8,728 nucleotides of DNA from Oscillospiraceae bacterium (GCA_017394565.1 JAFPXW010000369.1:1-8728); one strand, 5' to 3'. Numbered from the stretch's first letter, positions 1-6,757 are shown. The notes: generated from the sequence alone by a model not told the origin. A program made the numbers and translations.

Positions 1-1621
1 CCTGATGTGTTGTTTCCACGCCTTCGGAAATGATCTCCAGACTCAGCGACTGTGCCATGCGGACGATGTTCTCGACAATGATCTCATCCGTCTTGTAGTC
101 GATATTTTCGAGCGAGATGCGATCAAGGAACGACTTGTCCAGCTTGATGATGTCCATGTGGAATTCGCGGAGCATATTCAGGGAAGAATACCCTGTTCCG
201 AAGTCGTCGATGGACGTACAGATGCCGCGTCCGCGCATGGTCTGCAAAAACCGGATCATCGCGTCATGGTTCTTGGCGCCGGACATTTCGGTCAGTTCCA
301 CTTCAATATAGCGGCTGTCGATGTTGTACTGCTTCATAATGGCGCTGATGGTATCGGCCAGGGTGTCGTCCTGTAGATGCTGCTGTGAGAAATTGACAGA
401 AACGCGCACCGGTTCGATGCCGCGGTCAAGCCAGTCGCGAATGTCCCGGCAAACACGGTCGAACACATAGAAATCCAGCTCGCAGACAGTGCCTTCCTTC
501 TCCAGCACCGGAATAAAGTCCATCGGCGGCACGATCTCACCGTTATGATACCAGCGGCAAAGTGCCTCACAGCCGCACAGCATCCGGTCGTCAAGAGAGA
601 CCTTCGGCTGATAATAGACCATGAACTCGCCGGTTTTGAGTGCTGTCGAGAACAGCTGCGAGATCTGCTTTTCGTGCATCATGCGGTCGCGCATTTCCGG
701 CCGGAACCACATCTGGTCGCCGGCGATCCCGGAATGCTTGACGGTATTGAGGGCAATGGTCGCACAGTTGAGCGTGCGGTCAATGTCGTCCTGCGGCTGA
801 ATGTCGTAGGCGCCGACGTGCGCGGAGATCGGGAACACGCGCTCGTGTCCGTTGACGGAGATCGCGATCGGAAGCTCGTGCAGCATTGCCAGAATACGCG
901 GTGCGTTTTCCTTGCGGACGAGCAGAATGAAATTGTCACCGCCCGGGCGTGCCATCCGCTCGTCATCCCGCATGACTGCCTGAAATGTCCGGCAGTACTT
1001 GACGAGGATCTCATCGCCGAGCTGCTGTCCGACGGTCTGGTTGATGTATTTGAAATTCTTCAGATTCAGGAAGATGCCGACAAATCCGCCAAGCCAGCCC
1101 ATCGCCTCAAGCTGCTTGCCATAGCGCACCATACCCGGGACATTCAGAACGCCGGTCATGGAGTCGGTCGAGATCGCGCGAGTCAGGAGCTTGGTCATGC
1201 GCGAGCGTCCGCACAGAATGAAAACGTTTTCACTGAGGAAACGCACAAAATCCTTCTCGCTCTCCGTCCAGTCCATACCGCGGACGGGGTATGCGAGGAT
1301 GGTAAACAGCCCGTTCTCACTGGACTGGAATACGATCTGGAGTTCTTTTTCCGGATCAATGTGGTCGCTTGTTCCAAAGAGAACGGATTCAGAATGCTGA
1401 CCATTCGGTGCGAACAGGCTCTTAGGCGCACTCAGGTAGATCACATAGTACCCGATGTGAAGCTTTCGGGCAAGCGCCGGAAATTCTTTGACCAACACTT
1501 CTGCCAGTTCGTCATCTGTGTTGAAATTCTTACTCACAGCACGCATGAAGCGGATGTATTCCGGAGAACACATCTCAAAACGCTCTGTCTGATCGTGAAG
1601 CATTTCCTGTTCCGATACCAT
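1..1621 (-). CDS. GGDEF/EAL protein, predicted cyclic-di-GMP phosphodiesterase (C-terminus cut by window edge)
   Basis: The visible part is 540 residues, with no signal peptide or membrane segment, so it should act in the cytoplasm. Residues 1-145 form a mixed sensor-like region that may be a GAF fold (inference). A GGDEF domain starts near TDSMTGVLN (151-159). Its signature is GGDNF (227-231), and the usual first metal aspartate is replaced by Asn186 (LNLKNFK), so diguanylate cyclase activity is unlikely. The EAL domain keeps its catalytic pattern: EAL from Glu352, ELTE (442-445), DDFGTGYSSL from Asp472, KLDKSF from Lys493 and EGVET from Glu533. From family knowledge, such a protein should hydrolyse c-di-GMP to pGpG, with the degenerate GGDEF domain possibly a GTP-binding regulator. 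Only the last part of the EAL domain is missing. ATG 1621 is chosen because AGGAGG (1634-1629) lies 7 nt upstream; the in-frame ATG at 1627 is too close to it. Confidence 0.93.
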   Translation of the reverse strand, partial: MVSEQEMLHDQTERFEMCSPEYIRFMRAVSKNFNTDDELAEVLVKEFPALARKLHIGYYVIYLSAPKSLFAPNGQHSESVLFGTSDHIDPEKELQIVFQSSENGLFTILAYPVRGMDWTESEKDFVRFLSENVFILCGRSRMTKLLTRAISTDSMTGVLNVPGMVRYGKQLEAMGWLGGFVGIFLNLKNFKYINQTVGQQLGDEILVKYCRTFQAVMRDDERMARPGGDNFILLVRKENAPRILAMLHELPIAISVNGHERVFPISAHVGAYDIQPQDDIDRTLNCATIALNTVKHSGIAGDQMWFRPEMRDRMMHEKQISQLFSTALKTGEFMVYYQPKVSLDDRMLCGCEALCRWYHNGEIVPPMDFIPVLEKEGTVCELDFYVFDRVCRDIRDWLDRGIEPVRVSVNFSQQHLQDDTLADTISAIMKQYNIDSRYIEVELTEMSGAKNHDAMIRFLQTMRGRGICTSIDDFGTGYSSLNMLREFHMDIIKLDKSFLDRISLENIDYKTDEIIVENIVRMAQSLSLEIISEGVETTHQ

Positions 1622-1628
1622 GCTCATA

Positions 1629-1634
1629 CCTCCT
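1629..1634 (-). promoter_or_regulatory. Ribosome binding site of the GGDEF/EAL gene
   Basis: A perfect AGGAGG on the minus strand. It sits 7 nt before ATG 1621 but only 1 nt before ATG 1627. This spacing decides the start codon in favour of 1621. Confidence 0.8.
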
Positions 1635-1674
1635 AAATGGTGCAGCACACTTCCCAAAGTTATCATCTGGTTAT

Positions 1675-1703
1675 ATTATAACACAAATGTTCTGCTTTGT
1701 CAA
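1675..1703 (-). promoter_or_regulatory. Consensus sigma-A promoter of the GGDEF/EAL gene
   Basis: The minus strand carries TTGACA (1703-1698), a 17-bp spacer and TATAAT (1680-1675), a perfect match to the vegetative consensus. Transcription should start near 1668, giving a leader of about 45 nt that contains the AGGAGG site. Confidence 0.85.
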
Positions 1704-1722
1704 GCATTGCACAAAAAATGCT
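1703..1722. repeat. Inverted repeat AGCATT-N8-AATGCT next to the -35 box
   Basis: Two perfect 6-bp arms (1703-1708 and 1717-1722) are separated by 8 bp and lie directly upstream of the -35 hexamer, overlapping it by one base. A symmetrical site here could bind a dimeric regulator of the GGDEF/EAL promoter. Short arms in AT-rich DNA can arise by chance, so this is a candidate only. Confidence 0.35.
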
Positions 1723-1772
1723 GTAGAAATTTATGCAAATTGGTAAATGACATCAATTGTGAAGATATTCAT

Positions 1773-1800
1773 ATTATATCATATTTTTGCCAATTTGTAA
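1773..1800 (-). promoter_or_regulatory. Possible second, upstream promoter of the GGDEF/EAL gene
   Basis: On the minus strand, TTACAA (1800-1795) is followed after 16 bp by a perfect TATAAT (1778-1773). It points at the same gene about 150 bp upstream of its start. The -35 box is weaker than that of the promoter at 1675-1703, and the region is AT-rich, so it may be fortuitous. Confidence 0.3.
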
Positions 1801-1857
1801 ACTGTTTTTAGCGTATTACCACGATGTTTGTAAGAAGTCACGATAAAGTATCCACTT

Positions 1858-1890
1858 GAATTGTATAAAATGCCTTGTTATATACAATTC
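1858..1890. repeat. Perfect 10-bp inverted repeat in the amidase to GGDEF/EAL gap
   Basis: GAATTGTATA (1858-1867) and TATACAATTC (1881-1890) are exact reverse complements separated by 13 bp. The stem is purely intergenic, just beyond the amidase terminator and upstream of the GGDEF/EAL promoters. No T-run follows a stable GC stem, so it is not an obvious terminator. Possible roles are an operator or a transcript-end structure. Confidence 0.5.
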
Positions 1891-1894
1891 CTCC

Positions 1895-1929
1895 AAAAAG
1901 AAAGCTCCTGCCTTCAAAAGACAGGAGCT
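1895..1929 (-). terminator. Rho-independent terminator of the amidase gene
   Basis: Arms AGCTCCTG (1903-1910) and CAGGAGCT (1922-1929) pair perfectly over 8 bp, with three more pairs possible inside after one mismatch. Reading the minus strand, the hairpin begins 27 nt after the amidase stop codon and is followed by TTCTTTTT (1902-1895). The plus-strand side also has a short T-run (1931-1934), so some bidirectional activity is possible. Confidence 0.88.
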
Positions 1930-1956
1930 GTTTTACAAAAACGATAGGCGGATCGG

Positions 1957-3651
1957 TTATTCCGCGATGTCGAAATACGCTGCAATGGTCTTGGCTTCTG
2001 CAAGCGCCATTTTCTGGAGGTTTGCATCGTCCATCAGCCAGAGCGTGGAGCGATAGTTGGTGTGGTAGCTGTGCTCCAGCAGGATGCCGGGGGTACCGAC
2101 CTGCTTGGCGCCGCGCAGAACGCCGTAGTAGTCCAGGTCAGGGTATTTCACGCCATGACGCTTCCAGATGCTGCCGCCCTGCTTGGTTTCCATGACCTCC
2201 GCCACAGTATCCGCAAGCTGCTGACCCAGCACATCCGTCGAGCCGTCGATCATGCAGCAGGCGAGCGGACCGTCAACGGACGGATCATTGCAGGCGTTGC
2301 TGTGAACACTCAGGAACAGGTCGCAGCCTTCGGAGCAGCGTCCGCGTTCCTCCAGCGCCATATCCACTTCCTTGTCGGTGCGCGTCGTGATGACCTCGAT
2401 GCCGTAATCCTCCAGCGCATCCACGAGCAGCAGGTGATGCTTCCAGGTGAAATCCGACTCCCAGTAGGTACTGATGACAGGGCTCTGATTGTACTTCGCG
2501 TAGTGACCGGCATCAATGCAGATCCTGACGCTGACGAGAGAACCGTCATCGCGGAAATGCCGCATTTTGCCGTCGATCTCGCAGTCGGTCTTCACCTGTG
2601 CGCCGTCCTGATCGAAGTAGTAGGTCTTGTCCCCGATATCATACCAGCCAGTCGCCATCAGACCGGTATTCTCGTCAAAATACATGGACGTGCCGTCTTC
2701 CTCGTACCAGCCGAAGGTCAGCACACCGTTATCAGAAGCATGGCGCTTGCCGTTTTCCGTTTCGATCCAGCCTGTCTGCATGGCGCCGTCGGTGCCGAGA
2801 TCGTACATTTTGTCGTTGATCTTCTGCACGCCGGTCAGCATCACGCCGTCATCGCCGAAGTAATGCATCGCGCCGTCCACATCCACCCAACTGTCGGTCA
2901 GGACGACTGCGGTCTGGTCGAAATAATAGGTCTTGCCGTCAACGACCGTCAGCCCCATGTTGGCAAGCTGTGCATTTTCGAGGAAATAATAATTGACGCC
3001 CCCGACCTCTGTCCAGCCGGTGCTGAGCGCATAATCCTCACCGCCGTAGTAGGAAGCCTCACCGTCACGGATCCAGCCCTTCTGGAGCACGCCCTTGCTG
3101 TCGGCGAAATACAGGGCATAGCCGAGCGGCTTGACATTGGTGCAGGCACCGGTTTTTGCTGCATAGATCAGCAGATCTGCACCGTCTGCGGCATCAATGA
3201 CCGCATCGCCGTTGATATCGGCAAGCTGTGTTGCCTGATAGCCGTTCTTGATCTGTGTGATCTGATCCGCCAGCACCTCATTGGTAGCAGAACCGGAGGC
3301 TGCTGCGTGTGCTGCTGCATCGAGGATCTTTGCAGCGTCTGCGGCATCCGGTGTACCGTTGCTGTCGAGGTCACCCTTGATGTAGTCCGGCGTCACGCTG
3401 AACAGTCCGGTCATGGCCGTGCCGTTCACATAATAGGAAACTGTACCGGCAGCGGTTTCTGTCAGACCGTCTTTATCCGGGGCATCTGCCAGCGGCCTGC
3501 TGATGCTGGTCACGGTATTGCCGGTGCTTCCGGTCGAAGCCGCCAGGACCTCTGTCAGACTCATATCCTCTGCGGCTGCCGGAACGCTTACCGCGCCGGA
3601 AACCAGCAGAAGCCCTGCGATCATGACACTTCCGATTTTCTGAATTCTCAA
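1957..3651 (-). CDS. Secreted N-acetylmuramoyl-L-alanine amidase with internal dockerin and cell-wall-binding repeats
   Basis: A 564-residue zinc amidase (Amidase_3 type) that should cut the MurNAc-L-Ala bond of peptidoglycan outside the membrane. Residues 1-27 are a signal peptide (RIQK, hydrophobic core, then AAA). Residues 91-167 hold two dockerin calcium loops, GDLDSNGTPDAAD (93-105) and ADINGDAVIDAAD (144-156), linked by an unusually long stretch. Residues 177-373 are about ten 20-residue cell-wall or choline-binding-type repeats (YYF, DG and GW motifs). The catalytic domain (375-562) keeps the zinc and catalytic residues: His383 in DAGH, Glu398, His450 in SVHSNA and Glu526 in LLEHSYHTN. 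It has its own promoter (3721-3749) and terminator, so is probably monocistronic. An internal dockerin is unusual, since dockerins are normally terminal; it suggests recruitment of a wall hydrolase to a cohesin scaffold (inference). The start is TTG. Confidence 0.93.
   Translation of the reverse strand: MRIQKIGSVMIAGLLLVSGAVSVPAAAEDMSLTEVLAASTGSTGNTVTSISRPLADAPDKDGLTETAAGTVSYYVNGTAMTGLFSVTPDYIKGDLDSNGTPDAADAAKILDAAAHAAASGSATNEVLADQITQIKNGYQATQLADINGDAVIDAADGADLLIYAAKTGACTNVKPLGYALYFADSKGVLQKGWIRDGEASYYGGEDYALSTGWTEVGGVNYYFLENAQLANMGLTVVDGKTYYFDQTAVVLTDSWVDVDGAMHYFGDDGVMLTGVQKINDKMYDLGTDGAMQTGWIETENGKRHASDNGVLTFGWYEEDGTSMYFDENTGLMATGWYDIGDKTYYFDQDGAQVKTDCEIDGKMRHFRDDGSLVSVRICIDAGHYAKYNQSPVISTYWESDFTWKHHLLLVDALEDYGIEVITTRTDKEVDMALEERGRCSEGCDLFLSVHSNACNDPSVDGPLACCMIDGSTDVLGQQLADTVAEVMETKQGGSIWKRHGVKYPDLDYYGVLRGAKQVGTPGILLEHSYHTNYRSTLWLMDDANLQKMALAEAKTIAAYFDIAE
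2533..3123 (-). repeat. Array of about ten 20-residue cell-wall-binding repeats inside the amidase
   Basis: The GW-like ends recur at residues 192, 212, 233, 254, 274, 294, 314 and 335, a period of 20-21 residues, with YYF/HYF and DG/DDG in between. Two units lose the Trp (Leu234, Val275) and one has Asp-Ser-Trp (253-255), so the array is diverged. The pattern resembles the choline- or glucan-binding repeat family (Pfam CW_binding_1); the ligand cannot be told from sequence. Confidence 0.85.
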
Positions 3652-3666
3652 AACTTTTCAACTCCT
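3649..3666 (-). promoter_or_regulatory. Ribosome binding site and TTG start of the amidase
   Basis: AGGAG (3666-3662) lies 10 nt before the TTG at 3651-3649. The next in-frame ATG (codon 10) would remove the basic RIQK segment of the signal peptide and has no such site in front of it. TTG is therefore the better start. Confidence 0.7.
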
Positions 3667-3679
3667 TTTAGAGGGGAAC

Positions 3680-3700
3680 ATGACATTTGATCGTTGTCAT
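3680..3700. repeat. Inverted repeat ATGACA-N9-TGTCAT in the amidase leader
   Basis: Two 6-bp arms (3680-3685 and 3695-3700) lie between the predicted transcription start (about 3714) and the ribosome binding site. In RNA they could form a weak leader hairpin; in DNA they could be an operator just downstream of the promoter. It is short, so chance is a real alternative. Confidence 0.3.
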
Positions 3701-3720
3701 CAATTTGTAACATCTTTTTT

Positions 3721-3749
3721 ACTATACCACATTTTATACTATTTGTCAA
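3721..3749 (-). promoter_or_regulatory. Sigma-A promoter of the amidase gene
   Basis: On the minus strand, TTGACA (3749-3744), a 17-bp spacer and TATAGT (3726-3721). The predicted start near 3714 gives a leader of about 63 nt. Together with the terminator at 3807-3838 just upstream, it makes the amidase a separate transcription unit from the pectate lyase. Confidence 0.82.
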
Positions 3750-3806
3750 GCCCTTTTGAACGCAAATACCAAAATATGCAAACATTCTGATCGAAAATGA
3801 CAATAG

Positions 3807-3838
3807 AATCACCCTCCGGAGCAAACCGGAAGGTGATT
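3807..3838 (-). terminator. Hairpin terminator of the pectate lyase gene
   Basis: Arms 3807-3819 and 3826-3838 form a 13-bp stem with a 6-nt loop, beginning 25 nt after the pectate lyase stop codon. One position is a G-U pair in the minus-strand transcript but a C-A mismatch in the plus-strand one, so the structure fits minus-strand RNA better. The downstream T-run is weak and interrupted, so termination may be partial. Confidence 0.7.
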
Positions 3839-3863
3839 TGTGATGATTCATTACCAAAAGTTG

Positions 3864-6578
3864 TTAATTGACCGGAAGCGAGGGGAGCAGCTCCACGACG
3901 AATTTCAGGATCGTGAGCGAGTCCGTGGCGTCGATCGTGCCGTTCCGGTCAACGTCCGCCTGTGCTTTCAGCTCCGGTGTCAGCGACGCGGAACCGAGCA
4001 GGTACTTGTTCAGCGCGATGACATCCATAATGTCCACGGCATCGTCATCGTTCGTGTCGCCGTAAACCGATGCCGCCGCTGTGGTAGTCGGCTGGGTTTC
4101 GGCCGTGGTGGTTTCCGTCGGGACGGTTTCGGAGGCAGTCGTCACCGTTGTGGTTTCCTGCGTGGTCGTGGCTTCTGTTGTGGATTCTGTGGTCGCTTCG
4201 GTGGACGCAGTCGCTTCTGTGGTTTCCTCTGTCGTGGTGGTCGTTTCCGCGGTGGTGGTCGTTGCCTCCGTCTCTGCCGCCGGCTGGAGGAATACCGTGT
4301 AGTTCACGCACATATACGACTGCCCGTTCGAGCTGAGTGTGATTTTGTCACCGGCCTTGAGGGACAGCGCGTACAGATCGAACGTCACATCGTTCGAGGA
4401 GGTCATGGTCTGACCGAGTTTCCGGAAATCCGCCATCCATGCCGGAATGGTCTCCACACGGCTGTCCAGTCCGATGTAGAGCGTGGCATCCGCAGCAGCC
4501 TCAAATGCCGCGCAGTCGCCGCTGTAATTCTTGGAGTCGCAGGCGGTCAGGATGCTCTCTGCGCCTTCAAGCTCTGCCGGCAGCTCCGCAACCGTGAAAT
4601 CGCGGTCGCCGAACAGCATAGAGCCGACCGTTGTGTCATATGCGATGGCGTAGGATGTGCTGCGCTCGGAATCCAGCACCTGCAGGTCATAGACCAGCTT
4701 GCCGCTGACCGGGATGCGGTCCTTGCCGAATGTGAACCAGTTGAGGTTCATCAGGTAGCCTTCGCCGCCCGTGAAGCGGATGTAGAGGTTGTGCGTGCCG
4801 GTGATCTTCGGGATGCCGGCTGTGAAATCCTCCCAGCTCCCGAAGCTGCCTGTTCCGTCATAGCGAAGCTTCGCAAGCGGTGTGGTCATGGTGTCGATGT
4901 ACAGTTCCATCACGCAGGCATTGCCGGATGCACGAGCAGTGAACGACTGTGCACCGTCGCCGAAATCAAGCTTCTTGTACATCACATAGTCGCCGTTCTC
5001 GATGTAGCCGATGTTCTGGCTGCCGGAGGCATCCGAGGTGTCCTCGGTCTGGATGCCCTCCTGCGTGTTGAAGTCCTCAGCTTCGATCTGATCAAAAGCG
5101 GAACGCGCTGTGACCGTCGCTGCTTCCGGTGAAACCTCGACCGTACCGGCCGGGAAGGAGTCCACCGTCAGGTCGTTGATGTAGTACTCGATATTCATGT
5201 AGCCGTCGCCGAGATAGTCGCCGGCGTAGTCGGTCGGATCGTTCGGATCAAGGCCGCGGGCTTCTTCCCACGCATCGTCCATACCGTCATTGTCCTTGTC
5301 GGTGATGGTTTTCTGGAGAACGGCAGCAGGATAGGTGTAGGTCACGCCGCACTGGATGTGGTATTTATCCAGATCCGTCACAGAGCTGTCGTAGGCGGCT
5401 GTACCCGAGCAGTAACCCGTACCGTTCTTGGTATCCGCAGCACACTGCTGGTCGATGGCAGTCCGCCTGGTCGGGGAAATGCCATTGCCGGCGAAGCTGA
5501 CAACGTGATCGTAGGAAGCCGCCGCGCTTTCGCAGGTCAGCGTAGTCGAAACGTCCTCGCCGTTCACGGTGATCGGGAAGTGGTCGTTCACGCGGGTGCT
5601 GGATTCGTTCTTGCTGCCGCTGTAGCTGATGGCAGACCAGTTGGCATTCTCGGCATTGCGGACGGACATATCCTTGTTCAGGATCCGGTTGCCGGTGAGG
5701 TAGAGCTTGAAATTCTCATTGTCCGACACCTGCGCATAATGGAATCCGCTGGCAGTGGAGTTGCCGGCTTTCAGCGTATTGTTCACATAATTGACGTGGC
5801 CGATCGTGCCGTAGGTCGTCTGATAGCCCCAGTCGTAGATGACATTGTTGGTGAAATCGGCGGCACTCGTTCCCGGGATCTTTCCGCGGAAATTTCGCGA
5901 AACGCTGTGCAGGATCAGGTTGTGATCCCACGAGAAATTCGAGCGTCCGAACATAATGCCGAAGCCGTGGATGCCCTTGTCGTGGCCGCCCCAGGAATTC
6001 GCCGGGCCGATGACGGAATACTGCACGGTGTAGTTGTCATTCTTGGAATACAGGCCCCACTGTTCATCTGAAGCCCAGCCCAGCGAGCAATGGTCGATGA
6101 TGGTATCTGCACCGCCGGCGCCGCCCCATGCGTCATTGCCGGAGCTGGTCGCCTTGTAGGGGCCGGGACGGGAGCTGATGTAGCGGACGATGCAGTTCGA
6201 GCCGCCCAGACCGAGTTTGTAGTTCTTGAGCGTGATGCCTGAGCCGCCGGGCGCTGTCTGACCGGCGATGGTCACGTTGCTCTGGCAAACAACCGCACTC
6301 TGCAATTCGATCGTGCCGCTGACATCGAATACGACGATACGTCCCGATTTGGAGACCGCATCGCGGAAGGAGCCGGCACCGCTGTCATTGAGGTTGGTGA
6401 CATGGTATACCTCGCCGCCGCGTCCGCCGGTCGCGTACTTGCCGCCGCCGACTGCACCGGGGAAGGCGAGAAGCTTTCCGGCCGCGCTCGTCTGCGCAGG
6501 CTGAAACGCCAGTAAACCGGAAAATGCCGTCGCTGCGGCAGTGATCCCGGCAAGCCATTGCCTGAATGTCTTTTTCAT
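3864..6578 (-). CDS. Secreted pectate lyase (PL1-like) with TSP3-like, CBM6-like and dockerin modules
   Basis: A 904-residue modular enzyme expected to cleave polygalacturonate by beta-elimination outside the cell, attached to a cellulosome. The signal peptide is residues 1-33 (MKK start, Ala-rich core, SAA). A right-handed beta-helix lyase (34-425) begins with AFPGAVGGGKYATGGRGGEVY, as in PL1 family members; likely active-site segments are DHCSLGWASDEQW (162-174), DHN (218-220) and HSVSRNFR (224-231). A calcium-binding TSP3-like tail (DKDNDGMDDAWEE, 427-439) follows. A CBM6-like module spans 497-618 (IEAEDF, NGDYVMY, NLNWFTF). Residues 628-765 are a beta-rich module I cannot name. A Thr/Glu linker (768-836) leads to a type I dockerin (838-900) with loops DTNDDDAVDIMD (841-852) and DVDRNGTIDATD (875-886). 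ATG 6578 has AGGA 10 nt upstream. It has its own promoter and terminator. The exact PL subfamily is uncertain. Confidence 0.93.
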   Translation of the reverse strand: MKKTFRQWLAGITAAATAFSGLLAFQPAQTSAAGKLLAFPGAVGGGKYATGGRGGEVYHVTNLNDSGAGSFRDAVSKSGRIVVFDVSGTIELQSAVVCQSNVTIAGQTAPGGSGITLKNYKLGLGGSNCIVRYISSRPGPYKATSSGNDAWGGAGGADTIIDHCSLGWASDEQWGLYSKNDNYTVQYSVIGPANSWGGHDKGIHGFGIMFGRSNFSWDHNLILHSVSRNFRGKIPGTSAADFTNNVIYDWGYQTTYGTIGHVNYVNNTLKAGNSTASGFHYAQVSDNENFKLYLTGNRILNKDMSVRNAENANWSAISYSGSKNESSTRVNDHFPITVNGEDVSTTLTCESAAASYDHVVSFAGNGISPTRRTAIDQQCAADTKNGTGYCSGTAAYDSSVTDLDKYHIQCGVTYTYPAAVLQKTITDKDNDGMDDAWEEARGLDPNDPTDYAGDYLGDGYMNIEYYINDLTVDSFPAGTVEVSPEAATVTARSAFDQIEAEDFNTQEGIQTEDTSDASGSQNIGYIENGDYVMYKKLDFGDGAQSFTARASGNACVMELYIDTMTTPLAKLRYDGTGSFGSWEDFTAGIPKITGTHNLYIRFTGGEGYLMNLNWFTFGKDRIPVSGKLVYDLQVLDSERSTSYAIAYDTTVGSMLFGDRDFTVAELPAELEGAESILTACDSKNYSGDCAAFEAAADATLYIGLDSRVETIPAWMADFRKLGQTMTSSNDVTFDLYALSLKAGDKITLSSNGQSYMCVNYTVFLQPAAETEATTTTAETTTTTEETTEATASTEATTESTTEATTTQETTTVTTASETVPTETTTAETQPTTTAAASVYGDTNDDDAVDIMDVIALNKYLLGSASLTPELKAQADVDRNGTIDATDSLTILKFVVELLPSLPVN
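4068..4277 (-). repeat. Low-complexity Thr/Glu linker of the pectate lyase
   Basis: About 70 residues (768-837) built from TTT, ETT and TEAT units, encoded by irregular ACC/ACG/GAA triplet repeats. It is a flexible linker of the kind that separates dockerins from catalytic modules, and a likely O-glycosylation target (inference). The repeated DNA may vary in length between strains. Confidence 0.85.
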
Positions 6579-6679
6579 GTAAGAAGCATCCTTTCTGTCT
6601 ATGGAGTATTACCCGATTGTTTGAATTGTACCCAATTTTTCATCCACTTGATTTGTGAATAAACTATATCTTAATTAGT

Positions 6680-6708
6680 ATTGTATCATAAAAAATTCAT
6701 TTTTTCAA
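6680..6708 (-). promoter_or_regulatory. Sigma-A promoter of the pectate lyase gene
   Basis: On the minus strand, TTGAAA (6708-6703), a 17-bp spacer ending in TGA, and TACAAT (6685-6680). The TG one base before the -10 box makes it an extended -10 promoter. The predicted start near 6673 gives a leader of about 95 nt, in which I see no recognisable riboswitch. Confidence 0.75.
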
Positions 6709-6757
6709 TAGCGAATCGTCACCTTTTTATTGCATTTTTCATACAGCCTGCATAAGA

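Noticed and set aside
545..1636. 363-codon open frame on the plus strand, antisense to the GGDEF/EAL gene
   Set aside because: The opposite strand has clear GGDEF and EAL motifs and a perfect ribosome binding site. This frame has none.
1620..1811. 63-codon open frame in the gap upstream of the GGDEF/EAL gene
   Set aside because: It has no ribosome binding site, covers the opposing promoter, and is Cys/Ile/Asn-rich as expected from AT-rich noncoding DNA.
2062..3690. 542-codon open frame on the plus strand, antisense to the amidase
   Set aside because: It lies almost entirely opposite a gene with complete catalytic motifs and a signal peptide. Its translation is low-complexity, rich in Val, Ile, Cys and His, without a recognisable domain. 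It is a shadow of codon bias.
4081..4311. Tandem repeat resembling a CRISPR or VNTR in the Thr-linker region
   Set aside because: The repetition is irregular triplet repetition in frame with the coding sequence, with no constant repeat and spacer structure. It is a low-complexity protein linker.
3840..5132. 430-codon open frame on the plus strand with Gly/Arg/Cys-rich segments
   Set aside because: The Gly/Arg/Cys-rich tract is the antisense reading of the Thr-rich linker and CBM region of the pectate lyase, not a real protein.
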